Shown: positions 1 to 8,469 of the stretch, piece after piece
Layout: each line of letters begins with the position of its first letter
How positions within the stretch are numbered: position 1 is the stretch's first letter
Position numbers and translations under genes: made by a program
Notes under the pieces: generated by a model
The model's input: the letters and a program-made list of their open reading frames with translations, nothing else
Databases searched by the model: none
What the model was told of the DNA's origin: nothing
DNA from: Lysobacter sp. 5GHs7-4
GTDB lineage: Bacteria > Pseudomonadota > Gammaproteobacteria > Xanthomonadales > Xanthomonadaceae
Reading direction: 5' to 3'
NCBI RefSeq assembly: GCF_021284765.1
Contig: NZ_CP089924.1
Location: 1,072,001 to 1,136,000 of the forward strand
DNA: 64,000 nucleotides

Positions 1-2
1 TG

Positions 3-419
3 CGCGGTCTGCCCAACGACATCTACTTCAAGATCGGCCTGATCACGGTGATCGGTCTGGCGGCGAAGAACGCGATCCTGATCGTGGAGTTCGCGATCGA
101 GCAGCGGCAGGCGGGCAAGACCTTGCGCGAGGCTACGATCGAGGCCTGCAAGCTACGGTTCCGTCCGATCCTGATGACGTCGTTCGCGTTCATCATGGGC
201 GTGATTCCGCTGGCGATCTCTTCGGGCGCGGGCGCCAATTCGCGTCATGCGATCGGCACCGGCGTGATCGGCGGCATGATCTTCGCGACCTTCCTGGGCG
301 TGCTGTTGATCCCGGTGTTCTATGTGGTGGTGCGCCGGATCCTGGGCGACAAGTTGGACGAGGCGCCGAAGATCGTGCGTCACGACGACGAGCCGCCGGT
401 GGTCAAGCCGGCGACTTGA
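3..419 (+). CDS. RND efflux pump inner-membrane subunit, C-terminal fragment (AcrB/MexB type)
   Basis: This is the last 138 residues of a proton-driven resistance-nodulation-division transporter; the gene begins before the window. The reading frame is open from the first bases. It shows the conserved membrane stretch with [14 protein letters not shown], a typical signature of HAE-1 pumps, then [18 protein letters not shown] and a final helix before a charged cytoplasmic tail. Such pumps sit in the inner membrane and export drugs through a periplasmic adaptor and outer-membrane channel, which would lie outside the window. A strong terminator follows 24 bases after the stop codon, so this is the last gene of its operon. 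Family assignment is firm; the substrate cannot be told from this fragment. Confidence 0.93.
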   Translation, partial: RGLPNDIYFKIGLITVIGLAAKNAILIVEFAIEQRQAGKTLREATIEACKLRFRPILMTSFAFIMGVIPLAISSGAGANSRHAIGTGVIGGMIFATFLGVLLIPVFYVVVRRILGDKLDEAPKIVRHDDEPPVVKPAT

Positions 420-440
420 GTCGCGACGCGATGAACGAAA

Positions 441-466
441 AGCCCGCCGAAAGGCGGGTTTTTTTT
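441..466 (+). terminator. Rho-independent terminator of the RND pump operon
   Basis: A GC-rich stem (CCCGCC / GGCGGG) with a GAAA loop is followed by a run of eight T on the plus strand, just after the pump stop codon. Confidence 0.9.
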
Positions 467-531
467 GACGCGCATTTGTCGCGTCACTTCCGAGCGTTTC
501 AGCCCGTGTCGCCCGCAACAGCACTATCTCC

Positions 532-985
<454 letters not shown>

Positions 986-1025
986 GGGCGCTGCGACGCA
1001 ATCGTGCCGCCGAATTCCAGCCAAC

Positions 1026-1054
1026 AAAAAACCCGGTAGCTCGCGCTACCGGGT
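1026..1054 (-). terminator. Terminator of the phasin gene
   Basis: Ten-base arms (ACCCGGTAGC / GCTACCGGGT) around a four-base loop are followed on the minus strand by six T. It lies 44 bases past the phasin stop codon. Confidence 0.88.
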
Positions 1055-1097
1055 TTCGTGTCCGTCGGGGGTACGACGAGGAGAGAGACGTTGCGGA

Positions 1098-1502
1098 TTA
1101 CTTGGCGGCGACCTTGGCGGTGGCGGCCTTGGTGGCCTTCTCGACGTTGGCCTGGGTGGTCTTGGCGGCCGACTCGATCTGCGACTTGGCCAGCTCGCCG
1201 ATGGCTTCGTTGGCCTTCAGGGTGCGGCCGAAGACTTCCTGGTTGGTGCTGACGGCGCGCTCGACGTTCTCGCGGGCGACCTGCACGCCCTTCGGCCACA
1301 GGGTCTTGAGGGCGTCGAAGTCGCGGGCTTCGGCGGCTTCGCCGAAGAAAGCGAAGGTGGCGTTGACACGGTCTTCGATCGCGGCCAGCTGCAGGCCGAA
1401 CACGGCCTCGGCGTTGTCGAGGGTCAGACGGTTGACCTGAGCAGCCGTGTCAGCGAACTGACGCGTCGCGGCGGCGAACTGCTCGTTGAACTGCTGGTAC
1501 AT
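1098..1502 (-). CDS. Phasin family protein
   Basis: A 134-residue, alanine-rich, helical protein of the phasin family. Phasins coat polyhydroxyalkanoate granules or act as stress-related surface proteins. The sequence shows the usual layout: an amphipathic N-terminal helix (YQQFNEQFAAATRQFADTA), a central four-helix region, and a lysine/alanine-rich tail (KTTQANVEKATKAATAKVAAK) like histone-like PHA tails. There are no membrane segments or signal peptide. GGAG lies 7 bases before ATG. It stands alone with its own terminator. No PHA synthase is visible in the window, so a role on PHA granules is inferred only from the family. Confidence 0.9.
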   Translation of the reverse strand: MYQQFNEQFAAATRQFADTAAQVNRLTLDNAEAVFGLQLAAIEDRVNATFAFFGEAAEARDFDALKTLWPKGVQVARENVERAVSTNQEVFGRTLKANEAIGELAKSQIESAAKTTQANVEKATKAATAKVAAK

Positions 1503-1736
1503 GGCGTGCTCCTGAGATTCGGGTGGTCCGGGCAGGGATCGCTCGGATTGTGCGGTGCAGCATAATCCCGGCTTTGTTGCGATGCAACATCGAACCGACG
1601 AACGGTTGCCGGCTGTTCATTCAGCCTTTTCAATCAATGGCTTGCGTGCGCCGCGGGCATCCGGCGCGGCTCAGGATCGACCGCGGCCATGACCGCGCGA
1701 TGACGGACGGCGGCGCCGGGCCGCCGTTCCAGGGGC

Positions 1737-2090
1737 TCAGCCGCGGTAGCGGCAGCCGGAGGTGCAGGTCTCGTGGACCACGATCTCGCTCAGCAGCGGC
1801 AGCGCCGGCTTCAGGCGCTCCCAGATCCACACCGCCAGCCGCTCGCTGGTCGGATTTTCCAGGCCGGGGATGTCGTTGAGGTAGTGGTGGTCGAGCTGGT
1901 CGTACAGCGGTTGGAACGCCTTTTTGACGTCGCCGAAGTCCATCACCCAGCCGCTGTGCTCGCCCAGCTCGCCTTCCAGGTGCACCTCGACCCGGAACGA
2001 ATGGCCGTGCAGGCGCGCGCACTTATGGCCTTCCGGTACGTTCGGCAGCCGGTGCGCGGCTTCCAGGGTAAAGACCTTGTAGATGTTCAT
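1737..2090 (-). CDS. queD: 6-carboxytetrahydropterin synthase QueD
   Basis: Converts 7,8-dihydroneopterin triphosphate to 6-carboxy-tetrahydropterin, the second step of queuosine/7-deazaguanine synthesis in the cytoplasm. The start [24 protein letters not shown] matches the family N-terminus with the zinc-binding His of AAH, the catalytic Cys in GHKC, and LHGHSF with the other two zinc histidines. LDHHYLND and the C-terminal ETCTSGCRY segment are also typical. At 117 residues it has the family length. An upstream in-frame ATG at 2108 would add six residues (MPHNDA); 2090 fits homologues better, but neither has a clear ribosome-binding site. Confidence 0.93.
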   Translation of the reverse strand: MNIYKVFTLEAAHRLPNVPEGHKCARLHGHSFRVEVHLEGELGEHSGWVMDFGDVKKAFQPLYDQLDHHYLNDIPGLENPTSERLAVWIWERLKPALPLLSEIVVHETCTSGCRYRG

Positions 2091-2162
2091 GGCGTCATTG
2101 TGCGGCAAGCCGCCTGGGTCGGCGATCCGGCCGGCGAAGGGGCGTATGGGGCGGCGGATACG

Positions 2163-2186
2163 AAAAAGCCCGCGGCTGCGGGCTTT
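2163..2186 (-). terminator. Terminator after tRNA-Met
   Basis: GCCCGC / GCGGGC arms with a four-base loop, followed by five T on the minus strand, 30 bases downstream of the tRNA 3' end. Confidence 0.8.
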
Positions 2187-2215
2187 GACTGCGGCGCGTG
2201 CGGCGCCTGGAACGA

Positions 2216-2292
2216 TGGTGGCTATGGGTGGACTCGAACCACCGACCCCAGCATTATGAGTGCTGTGCTCTAACCGGCTGAGCTACATAGCC
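2216..2292 (-). tRNA. tRNA-Met (anticodon CAT), elongator type
   Basis: The minus strand folds as a full 77-base cloverleaf with encoded CCA. The acceptor stem is GGCTATG/CATAGCC, the D arm is GCTCAGCCGGTTAGAGC, the anticodon loop is CTCATAA, and the T loop contains GGTTCGAGTCC. The body resembles E. coli elongator tRNA-Met (GGCTACGTAGCTCAG start) rather than initiator tRNA, which begins CGCGGGG, so elongator Met is the better call. A tRNA-Ile2 read through lysidine is less likely. Confidence 0.95.
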
Positions 2293-2407
2293 ACGGGGAA
2301 CCGCGAATTATTCATGCCGGGACGGGTGCCGTCAATCGTTCCGGGCCGGCTTGTCGTCGGGCGGGGGCCGTGGCAGAGTCGGACGCAGTGAATTTGGAGT
2401 CCGCATC

Positions 2408-3031
2408 GTGATCGATCCGGACGGCTACAGGCCCAATGTCGGCATCGTGCTGATGCACCCGGACGGCCGCCTGTTCTGGGCCCGACGCGTGCATCGCGAC
2501 GGCTGGCAGTTCCCGCAAGGCGGGATGAACACCGACGAGACGCCGCTCGAGGCGATGTACCGGGAGCTGCGCGAAGAGACCGGCCTGCTGCCGCAGCACG
2601 TCGAGGTGCTGGGCGCGACCCCGGGCTGGCTGCGCTACCGCCTGCCGCAGCGCGCCATCCGGCGCAACGACCGCCTGGTCTGCATAGGCCAGAAACAGGT
2701 CTGGTTCCTGCTGCGCCTGACCGGGCAGGAGTCCGACCTGCGCCTGGACCTGACCGACAAGCCCGAGTTCGACCACTGGCGCTGGGTGGACTTCTGGTAC
2801 CCGGTCGAGCACGTGGTGGTGTTCAAGCGCGGGGTCTATTCCAGCGCCCTGCGTCATCTGGCCCCGTTCGCGCGCAGCATTGCCGGGGCCCAGGCGGTGC
2901 CGGCGCCCGGCCCGGACCCCCGTCCGCAGATGGACCCGCGCGCAGGCGGCCCCGGCCGCAACCGCCAGCGGCCCCGGTCGCGCCCACCCGGGATGAACGC
3001 CCGCGGGGGGCAGGATCCGTCAACGAATTGA
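2408..3031 (+). CDS. rppH: RNA pyrophosphohydrolase RppH
   Basis: A Nudix hydrolase that removes pyrophosphate from the 5' end of transcripts and so triggers RNase E-dependent mRNA decay. The start [14 protein letters not shown] and the segments [17 protein letters not shown] (Nudix box at about residues 37-59), [18 protein letters not shown] and [13 protein letters not shown] follow E. coli RppH closely. GTG at 2408 is chosen because GGAG lies eight bases upstream and the product starts exactly like homologues; the longer frame from 2351 lacks this. The protein is 207 residues, with a proline/arginine-rich tail of roughly 45 residues beyond the fold. Confidence 0.95.
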   Translation: MIDPDGYRPNVGIVLMHPDGRLFWARRVHRDGWQFPQGGMNTDETPLEAMYRELREETGLLPQHVEVLGATPGWLRYRLPQRAIRRNDRLVCIGQKQVWFLLRLTGQESDLRLDLTDKPEFDHWRWVDFWYPVEHVVVFKRGVYSSALRHLAPFARSIAGAQAVPAPGPDPRPQMDPRAGGPGRNRQRPRSRPPGMNARGGQDPSTN

Positions 3032-3044
3032 CAATCATTCTCAT
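3026..3044 (+). promoter_or_regulatory. Putative Fur box and promoter of bfd
   Basis: AATTGACAATCATTCTCAT is a good match to the ferric uptake regulator consensus (GATAATGATAATCATTATC). It overlaps TTGACA (3028-3033), which could serve as a -35 element. It lies about 55 bases upstream of the bacterioferritin-associated ferredoxin gene, the expected place for Fur repression of bfd. Confidence 0.72.
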
Positions 3045-3098
3045 TCCTGGCGAAATGGGTTCGCAGCCGATCCGGCTGCCTGCCCGCCCAACGCCACC

Positions 3099-3302
3099 GT
3101 GTACGTCTGCATCTGCAACGGAGTCACCGAACGCGACATCCTCCAGGCCGCCGAGGCCGGTTGCCGCAGCGTGCCCGAACTGACCATGCGGACCGGCGCC
3201 GGCGCCAATTGCGGCAGCTGTCTGGACATGGCCTCCGAGCTGCTGGAACGCGCCCGCGCCTCGCGCGAGTTGCCGCTGCCGGTGTTGCAGCAAGCCGCCT
3301 GA
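3099..3302 (+). CDS. bfd: Bacterioferritin-associated (2Fe-2S) ferredoxin
   Basis: A 67-residue [2Fe-2S] protein that binds bacterioferritin and reduces its stored iron so it can be released under iron limitation. The four cluster cysteines are visible as CxC near the N-terminus (YVCICNGVTE) and CxxC in GANCGSCLDMA, the BFD domain pattern. GTG is used as start, and homologues begin the same way (MYVC). It sits just downstream of a Fur box and 144 bases upstream of bacterioferritin, so the storage protein and its release partner are neighbours; the gap suggests bfr may also have its own promoter. Confidence 0.94.
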   Translation: MYVCICNGVTERDILQAAEAGCRSVPELTMRTGAGANCGSCLDMASELLERARASRELPLPVLQQAA

Positions 3303-3446
3303 CCGTCCCGCGCGTCGCGGTCCGCGGCGCCGCCTTCCGTCGATTCGCCCCTGTGCCGCCGTGTGCGAAATGCACTCGATTCGCGTTCCGTCACGGCGTG
3401 CGCGAAAGGTCTAGAGTGCCGCCATTGCAAACGCTGGAGCAGGGCC

Positions 3447-3917
3447 ATGAAGGGCGACCCCAAGGTCATCGAATTCCTCAACAAGGCGCTCTATAACGAG
3501 CTGACCGCGATCAACCAGTACTTCCTGCACGCCAAGATGCTGAAGAACTGGGGCCTGAAGGAACTCGCCGATCACGAGTACCACGAGTCGATCGACGAGA
3601 TGAAGCACGCCGACAAATTGTCCGAGCGCATCCTGTTCCTCGACGGCCTGCCGAACTTCCAGGCGTTGGGCAAGCTGCGCATCGGCGAGAACCCGCGCGA
3701 ACTGCTCAACTGCGATCTGGCGCTGGAGCTGGAGGCGCTGCCGGTGCTGCGCGACGGCATCAAGCACGCCGAGGCCGTGGGCGATTACGTCAGCCGTCAG
3801 CTGTTCGCCGACATCCTCGATTCGGAGGAAGAACACATCGACTGGATCGAAACCCAGTTGGCGCTGATCGATCGCCTGGGCGAGCAGAACTACCTGCTGA
3901 CCAAGATCGAAGAGTAA
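3447..3917 (+). CDS. bfr: Bacterioferritin
   Basis: A haem-containing ferritin forming a 24-subunit shell that oxidises and stores iron in the cytoplasm. It has 156 residues, the usual length. All di-iron ferroxidase ligands are present by count: Glu18, Glu51, His54, Glu94, Glu127 and His130. Met52, which ligates the haem between subunits, is also present, so this is a catalytic haem-binding subunit. ATG at 3447 is preferred over the upstream frame because GGAG lies seven bases before it and the product starts [15 protein letters not shown] as in other Bfr proteins. A terminator follows. Confidence 0.97.
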   Translation: MKGDPKVIEFLNKALYNELTAINQYFLHAKMLKNWGLKELADHEYHESIDEMKHADKLSERILFLDGLPNFQALGKLRIGENPRELLNCDLALELEALPVLRDGIKHAEAVGDYVSRQLFADILDSEEEHIDWIETQLALIDRLGEQNYLLTKIEE

Positions 3918-4000
3918 GGCGCCGGTCGCACGCGACCGGCCACCGCATCCAGCCAGCCATCGGGCGCGCCGCGCGCGTCACGTCGCCAGCCAGACATCGA

Positions 4001-4027
4001 AGCCACCGGCATGCCGGTGGCTTTTTT
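4001..4027 (+). terminator. Terminator after bfr
   Basis: AGCCACCGGC / GCCGGTGGCT arms around AT, followed by six T on the plus strand. It lies between bfr and the convergent DUF4126 gene and may serve both. Confidence 0.88.
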
Positions 4028-4077
4028 GTTGGGCGCCAAGAACGTCGCGTTCGACGCCGGCGGGTGCGATCGCGGGA

Positions 4078-4665
4078 TCAGCCCGCCACCGGTACCGGCT
4101 TGGGCTTGCGCCGGAAGATCAGCCGCCAGACCCACCACAGCAACAGCGCCACGACCAGGCTGATCAAGGCGACCAGCGATAGCGCGATCCACGGGTGGGC
4201 GAACACCAGCGCCAGGGTGCCGACCACGGCCAGGTCCTCGCCGACCGAGGCGGTCCAATTGGTCACCGGCTCCGGCGAGGTGTTGAGCAGCACGCGCGAG
4301 CCGGCCTTGAGCAGGTGGCTGCCCAGGGCGACGCCGGCGCCGGTGGCGAGCGCGCCCGCGCCGAGTTGGCCGTCCGGCGACAGCGTGGCCGCCGCCAGGA
4401 ACGCGCCCGCGGGCACCCGCAGCAGGGTGTGCAGCAAGTCCCAGCCTGAATCCACGCCGGGGATCTTGTCGGCGAAGAATTCGGCGGCGGCGAGCACGCC
4501 TGACACGCCGATCACCCACGGCGACTGGGTCGCCTGCAGGGCCTGCGGCAGATCCAGCCAGCCCAGGGCGCCGGCGATGCCGACCCCGAACACGGTCAGG
4601 TAGACCCGGACCCCGGCCAACCAGGCGAGAACTACCCCAATTGCGAACAGGTGCGCATCGGACAC
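4078..4665 (-). CDS. DUF4126 domain membrane protein
   Basis: An integral inner-membrane protein of the DUF4126 family, function unknown. It shows about five hydrophobic helices with family motifs AWLAGVRVYLTVFGVG, a conserved FFADKIPGVDSGWD loop and GALATGAGVALGSHLLKAGSR, and ends with basic residues (RRKPKPVPVAG). The start at GTG 4665 (VSDAHLFAIG) is preferred to ATG at 4749, since the extra 28 residues are glycine/cysteine-rich, have no family counterpart and would overlap the divergent gene at 4734. It is convergent with bfr and has no operon partner, so context gives no clue to function. Confidence 0.82.
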   Translation of the reverse strand: MSDAHLFAIGVVLAWLAGVRVYLTVFGVGIAGALGWLDLPQALQATQSPWVIGVSGVLAAAEFFADKIPGVDSGWDLLHTLLRVPAGAFLAAATLSPDGQLGAGALATGAGVALGSHLLKAGSRVLLNTSPEPVTNWTASVGEDLAVVGTLALVFAHPWIALSLVALISLVVALLLWWVWRLIFRRKPKPVPVAG

Positions 4666-4733
4666 GGCGGCAACCCCGCTAGACTTGTCGGCCGAGTATA
4701 GAACCACGCAGCGGCCCCCGCCGCCCCCGTCGC

Positions 4734-5468
4734 ATGGCCAAGGCACCACCGCCCCGTTTCGTGATCGTCCAGCAGCAGCCCGACCGGCGGCCCCTGATCG
4801 TGGCCGTGGTCGCGGTGGTGTGGCTGGCCTCGCTGGCCGGCGCCTGGACCTGGGCGACCTGGCGCGCCGCGCCGCAGCTGCCCCGGGTCAGCGCCGAACT
4901 CGATGCGGTGCGCGCGACCCTGCGCGAGCGCCAGGCGCGCCTGGACCAGCTGGAGCAGCGCGAGGCCACGCTGGAGCGCTCGGATCAGATCAGCCGCGTC
5001 GCCAACAAGCAGGTGCAGGGCGCCCTGGCCGAGCGCGAGGAGGAGATCGCCGACCTGCGCGCCGACGTCGCCTTCTACGAGCGCCTGGTCGGTTCCACCG
5101 GCAAGCCGCAGGGCCTGAACGTGCATTCCACCCAGTTCTCGCCCGAAACCGGCGGCACCTGGCGTTATCTGATCGTGCTGACCCAGAACCTCAACCGCGG
5201 CGCGGTCAGCGCCGGCCGGCTCGAGTTCGCGGTCGAGGGCGTGCGCAACGGCAAGCTGGCCACGGTCGGCTGGAACGAGCTGCACCAGAAGCCGGCCGCG
5301 CCGGCGCAGGATTATTCTTTCCGCTACTTCCAGCAGCTCGACGGCAGCGTGATGCTGCCGGCCGGGTTCACGCCGCAGCGCGTGCGCGTGTCCCTGCGGG
5401 GCGACAACGCCTCGGTGGATCAGGCGTTCGACTGGCGCAGCGGCGCAACCGTCACCGGGGAAACCTAA
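4734..5468 (+). CDS. Membrane-anchored coiled-coil protein, DUF6776-like (copy 1)
   Basis: A 244-residue protein with a short cytoplasmic N-terminus, one transmembrane helix (about residues 21-42, LIVAVVAVVWLASLAGAWTW), a coiled coil (about 53-118, ending EREEEIADLRADVAFYERLVG) and a beta-rich C-terminal domain. It is a clear paralogue of the gene at 5939-6691: the same DQISR, DLRADVAFYERLVGST, LTQNLNRGAVSAGRL, SFRYFQQLDG and LPAGFTP blocks occur in both. The two copies flank a bactofilin gene only three bases away. I recall this family as DUF6776 but cannot check it. A role as a membrane partner of the bactofilin scaffold is inferred from context alone. Confidence 0.8.
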   Translation: MAKAPPPRFVIVQQQPDRRPLIVAVVAVVWLASLAGAWTWATWRAAPQLPRVSAELDAVRATLRERQARLDQLEQREATLERSDQISRVANKQVQGALAEREEEIADLRADVAFYERLVGSTGKPQGLNVHSTQFSPETGGTWRYLIVLTQNLNRGAVSAGRLEFAVEGVRNGKLATVGWNELHQKPAAPAQDYSFRYFQQLDGSVMLPAGFTPQRVRVSLRGDNASVDQAFDWRSGATVTGET

Positions 5469-5471
5469 GTC

Positions 5472-5897
5472 ATGTTCAAGCCCAACAAACCCACCCAGCT
5501 CGCGGCCGGCCAGGTCGACACCATGATCGGCCCGCAGGTGGTGATCCGCGGCGACCTGCAGTTCAGCGGCGGGCTGTACATCGAGGGCCGCATCGTCGGC
5601 AAGATCGTCGCCGAACCGGGCCAGCTGGCGGTGCTGACCCTGGCCGAGAACGGCAGCATCGAGGGCGAGGTGCATGCGCCGGTGGTGATCATCAACGGCG
5701 AACTCACCGGCGACGTCTACGCCGCCGAGCGCGTCGAGCTGGCGGCCAAGGCGCGCGTGCTGGGCAACGTGCATTACAAGGTGGTCGAGATGATCGCCGG
5801 CTCCATGCTGACCGGCCGCCTGATCCATTCGGACACCGCCGGCGCGCCGCGCGCGGGCGCTGAAGCCCCGGTGACCGCGCACGCCCTGGCCGACTGA
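5472..5897 (+). CDS. Bactofilin family (polymer-forming cytoskeletal) protein
   Basis: Bactofilins are beta-helical proteins that self-assemble into nucleotide-free filaments and place cell-wall or envelope enzymes. This 141-residue protein has the family core: IGPQVVIRGDLQFSGGLYIEGRIVGKI, followed by repeated short beta-helix turns rich in G, V and I (GSIEGEVHAPVVIINGELTGDVYAAERVELAAKARVLGNV), with flexible ends. It starts three bases after the upstream coiled-coil gene and is followed 41 bases later by that gene's paralogue, so the three are probably co-transcribed. Its likely job is to scaffold those membrane proteins; that part is inference. Confidence 0.93.
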   Translation: MFKPNKPTQLAAGQVDTMIGPQVVIRGDLQFSGGLYIEGRIVGKIVAEPGQLAVLTLAENGSIEGEVHAPVVIINGELTGDVYAAERVELAAKARVLGNVHYKVVEMIAGSMLTGRLIHSDTAGAPRAGAEAPVTAHALAD

Positions 5898-5938
5898 GGG
5901 CGATTGCGCCGGCCCGCGCCGCGCCCTATTAATGGGGC

Positions 5939-6691
5939 ATGGCCCAATCCGAACATAGCCCCGAAGCACGCGATCCAGGGCCGCGCGGTCCCCAGAACGC
6001 ACCCGCCCACTGGCGTTATGCGGCCGCCGTGGCGCTGACCGCCGTGCTCGCGTTCGGCGGCTGGGGCCTGTGGCGCGCGTTGTCGCCGGCGCCGCCGGCC
6101 ACGCTCAGCCCCGACGCCGCGCGCGACTTGCGCGCCGAACGCGCCGAACTGGAACAGCTGCGCCAACGCGTGACCACGCTGAGCCGTTCCGACCAGATCA
6201 GCCGCGAGGCCAACCGCGACCTGCAGGGCACCTTGTCCGAGCGCGACGAGGAAATCGCCGGCCTGCGCGCCGACGTGGCCTTCTACGAGCGCCTGGTCGG
6301 CTCCACCGCCCAGCGCCGCGGCCTGGCCGTGCACGCCTTGCGCGTGCAGCCGCAGAACGGCGGCGCCTGGCATTTCACCAGCACGCTGACGCAGAACCTC
6401 AACCGTGGCGCGGTCAGCGCCGGGCGCCTGACGGTGGTGCTGGAAGGCACGCGTGGCGGCAAATTGCAGAAGCTGAGCTGGGACGATCTGCGCCAGCAGC
6501 CGAATTCGCCCGGGCTGGCGTACTCGTTCAAGTACTTCCAGCAGGTCGAGGGCGATGTGTTCCTGCCCGCGGGCGTGACGCCGGTGCGGTTGACCGTGCG
6601 CCTGACCCCGCAAAGCGGCGCGGCGGTGGAGCAGTCCTTCACCTGGGCCGAGGCCACGCGCGAGGGCAATGGGGCGACGGCGGTGGAGTAG
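5939..6691 (+). CDS. Membrane-anchored coiled-coil protein, DUF6776-like (copy 2)
   Basis: A 250-residue paralogue of 4734-5468 with the same architecture: charged N-terminus with PRGPQNAP, one membrane helix (about residues 24-43), coiled coil up to about residue 118 (ERDEEIAGLRADVAFYERLVGST), then a beta-rich domain with TLTQNLNRGAVSAGRL, YSFKYFQQVEGDVFLPAGVTP and a final SFTWAEATREG. It follows bactofilin by 41 bases, so the set reads paralogue-bactofilin-paralogue. The shared blocks point to duplication within the locus. Both copies keep an open frame with no damage, which suggests both are used, perhaps as a heteromer. Confidence 0.8.
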   Translation: MAQSEHSPEARDPGPRGPQNAPAHWRYAAAVALTAVLAFGGWGLWRALSPAPPATLSPDAARDLRAERAELEQLRQRVTTLSRSDQISREANRDLQGTLSERDEEIAGLRADVAFYERLVGSTAQRRGLAVHALRVQPQNGGAWHFTSTLTQNLNRGAVSAGRLTVVLEGTRGGKLQKLSWDDLRQQPNSPGLAYSFKYFQQVEGDVFLPAGVTPVRLTVRLTPQSGAAVEQSFTWAEATREGNGATAVE

Positions 6692-7007
6692 GACCGCCGG
6701 CGTTCGCTTTTGCTCGTGATTTCCGCGCAGGCGGGCTCAGCTTTACTTCGGCGCGAACCGAGCATCCAGGGACTTCAGCCGGTGGCTGGGTTTCGCGGAG
6801 GAGTGTCAGGGTCGCGGCCTTCGCCTTTGCTCGTCATTCCCGCGAAGGCGGGCTCCGCTTTACTTCGGCGTAAGCCGAGCATCCAGGGACTTCAGCCGGT
6901 CGCCCAAGGCCCTACAGCGCCGCTCCAACCGCGTTACCCCCACCCATCGACCGCAGCGTTCGATCCGCGAGCTTGAATGCGCGGCCTTCGCCCCCCATCC
7001 TGACGGC
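6692..7007 (+). repeat. Gene-free interval with two copies of a roughly 80-base extragenic repeat
   Basis: Two direct copies (about 6703-6784 and 6820-6902) share TTTGCTCGT.ATT.CCGCG, GGCGGGCTC.GCTTTACTTCGG, and CCGAGCATCCAGGGACTTCAGCCGGT. The inner CCCGCGAAGGCGGG portion forms a hairpin. They belong to the same family as the tandem array at 27901-28243. No gene is supported between the bactofilin locus and erpA. Confidence 0.8.
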
Positions 7008-7385
7008 ATGGAAACCATCACTGCCCTGCCCACGGCGCCGGACTACCAGTCGCTGGAGCGTCCGCTCGAGTTCACCAGCGCGGCCGCGGCCAAGGTGCGC
7101 GAGCTGATCGCCGAAGAGGGCAATGCCGCGCTCAAGCTGCGCGTCTACATCCAGGGCGGCGGCTGTTCGGGCTTCCAATACGGGTTCGAGTTCGACGAGC
7201 AGCAGGGCGAAGACGACCTCGCCGTGCGCACCGACGAGGTGACCCTGCTGGTGGACCCGCTGAGCCTGCAGTACCTGATGGGCGCCGTGGTCGACTACAC
7301 CGAAAGCCTGCACGGCGCGCAGTTCGTGATCCGCAATCCGAACGCCAAGACCACCTGCGGCTGCGGCTCCTCGTTCGCGGTGTGA
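7008..7385 (+). CDS. erpA: Iron-sulfur cluster insertion protein ErpA
   Basis: An A-type Fe-S carrier that delivers clusters to apo-proteins, including isoprenoid-synthesis and respiratory enzymes. The 125-residue sequence carries the three ligand cysteines in [11 protein letters not shown] and in CGCGSSFAV at the C-terminus, plus [18 protein letters not shown], typical of ErpA. The N-terminal extension of about 18 residues before [13 protein letters not shown] is normal for Xanthomonadaceae. The stop codon overlaps the GTG start of nudC, so the two are translationally coupled. Confidence 0.95.
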   Translation: METITALPTAPDYQSLERPLEFTSAAAAKVRELIAEEGNAALKLRVYIQGGGCSGFQYGFEFDEQQGEDDLAVRTDEVTLLVDPLSLQYLMGAVVDYTESLHGAQFVIRNPNAKTTCGCGSSFAV

Positions 7386-8350
7386 GCGACGCGGCCGACC
7401 AAGCGGCGCGCGCGCCCTACGCCTTCGTCGAAGCCGGCAGCGACGCCGCGGTGCGCGCGGCGCTGGATCGTGCCGACCACCTGCGCGACCAGCCCGAGGC
7501 GCTGACTGCGCTGTGGCCGCGGGCGCGCGTGATCCTGCTAGACGACTCCGGCCAGGCCCTGGCCGACGACGAAGGCCAGCTGCTCGCCCCCACCGGCACC
7601 GAACTCAGCGCCGGTCCGGGCGGCGTGGGCGCGGCCGTGTTTCTGGGCCTGGCGCCCGACGGCGTCGGTTGGTTCGCGCTGGATTCGACCTTGTCCGCGT
7701 TCGAGGCGCCGCGCCGGGTCGACCTGCGCAGTGCCGCCGCGCACTGGCCGGCGCTGCATGCCAGCGTGTTCGCGCAGGCGCGCGCGCTGCAGCATTGGCG
7801 CACGCGCAACCGCCATTGCGGCGTCTGCGGCGGCGAGGTCGGATTCTCGCGCGGCGGCTGGCAAGGCCGCTGCGGCCAATGCGGCGCCGAGCACTACCCG
7901 CGCACCGATCCGGCGGTGATCGTCGCCGTCAGCGATGGCGAGCGCCTGTTGCTGGGCCGCCAGACCGGCTGGCCGGCGCGGCGTTACTCGGTGCTGGCCG
8001 GCTTCGTCGAGCCCGGCGAATCGCTGGAGCAGACGGTCGCGCGCGAGGTGCTGGAAGAGGCCGGCGTGCGCGTGCTGCGCTGCCATTACATGGGCTCGCA
8101 GCCCTGGCCGTTCCCGGGCGCGCTGATGCTGGGCTTCTTCGCCGAGGCCGGGCCGGACGAGCCGCAGGTCGGCGACGAGCTGGAAGAAGCGCGCTGGTTC
8201 AGCGCACAAGAAGTCCGCGAGGCCCAGGCCCGCGGCGAGCGCGCGCCGCGCGAGGACGACGACGGCCCGCTGCTGTCGCCCAGCATTTCGATCTCGCGCT
8301 GGCTCATCGATCAGTGGCTGGCGGCCGCCGAGGCACGTGCGCTGCGTTGA
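7382..8350 (+). CDS. nudC: NAD+ diphosphatase / NADH pyrophosphatase NudC
   Basis: A Nudix enzyme that cleaves NAD(H) to NMN(H) and AMP and removes NAD caps from RNA. It has a four-cysteine zinc ribbon (CGVCGG ... CGQCG), [12 protein letters not shown], a complete Nudix box within [23 protein letters not shown], and the NudC-specific [11 protein letters not shown] segment. The 322 residues include the usual variable N-terminal domain. GTG at 7382 overlaps the erpA stop by four bases (GTGA), which fixes the start. The pairing with erpA probably reflects only shared transcription. Confidence 0.95.
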   Translation: MSDAADQAARAPYAFVEAGSDAAVRAALDRADHLRDQPEALTALWPRARVILLDDSGQALADDEGQLLAPTGTELSAGPGGVGAAVFLGLAPDGVGWFALDSTLSAFEAPRRVDLRSAAAHWPALHASVFAQARALQHWRTRNRHCGVCGGEVGFSRGGWQGRCGQCGAEHYPRTDPAVIVAVSDGERLLLGRQTGWPARRYSVLAGFVEPGESLEQTVAREVLEEAGVRVLRCHYMGSQPWPFPGALMLGFFAEAGPDEPQVGDELEEARWFSAQEVREAQARGERAPREDDDGPLLSPSISISRWLIDQWLAAAEARALR

Positions 8351-8469
8351 GCCACGGTAGAATCGGGCTCGGCCGGGCGCTGCGACGCTTCCGGCCGTGA
8401 CGGCGGCATGCGCGGACGCGCATCCGCCCACGCATTCATCGGGTACGCCATGCCGGGAGCCGCGCCGTA

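Noticed and set aside
4632..6002. Long minus-strand open frame over the bactofilin locus
   Set aside because: Histidine/glutamine/arginine-rich shadow of the plus-strand genes, whose products match families and have membrane helices in the right places.
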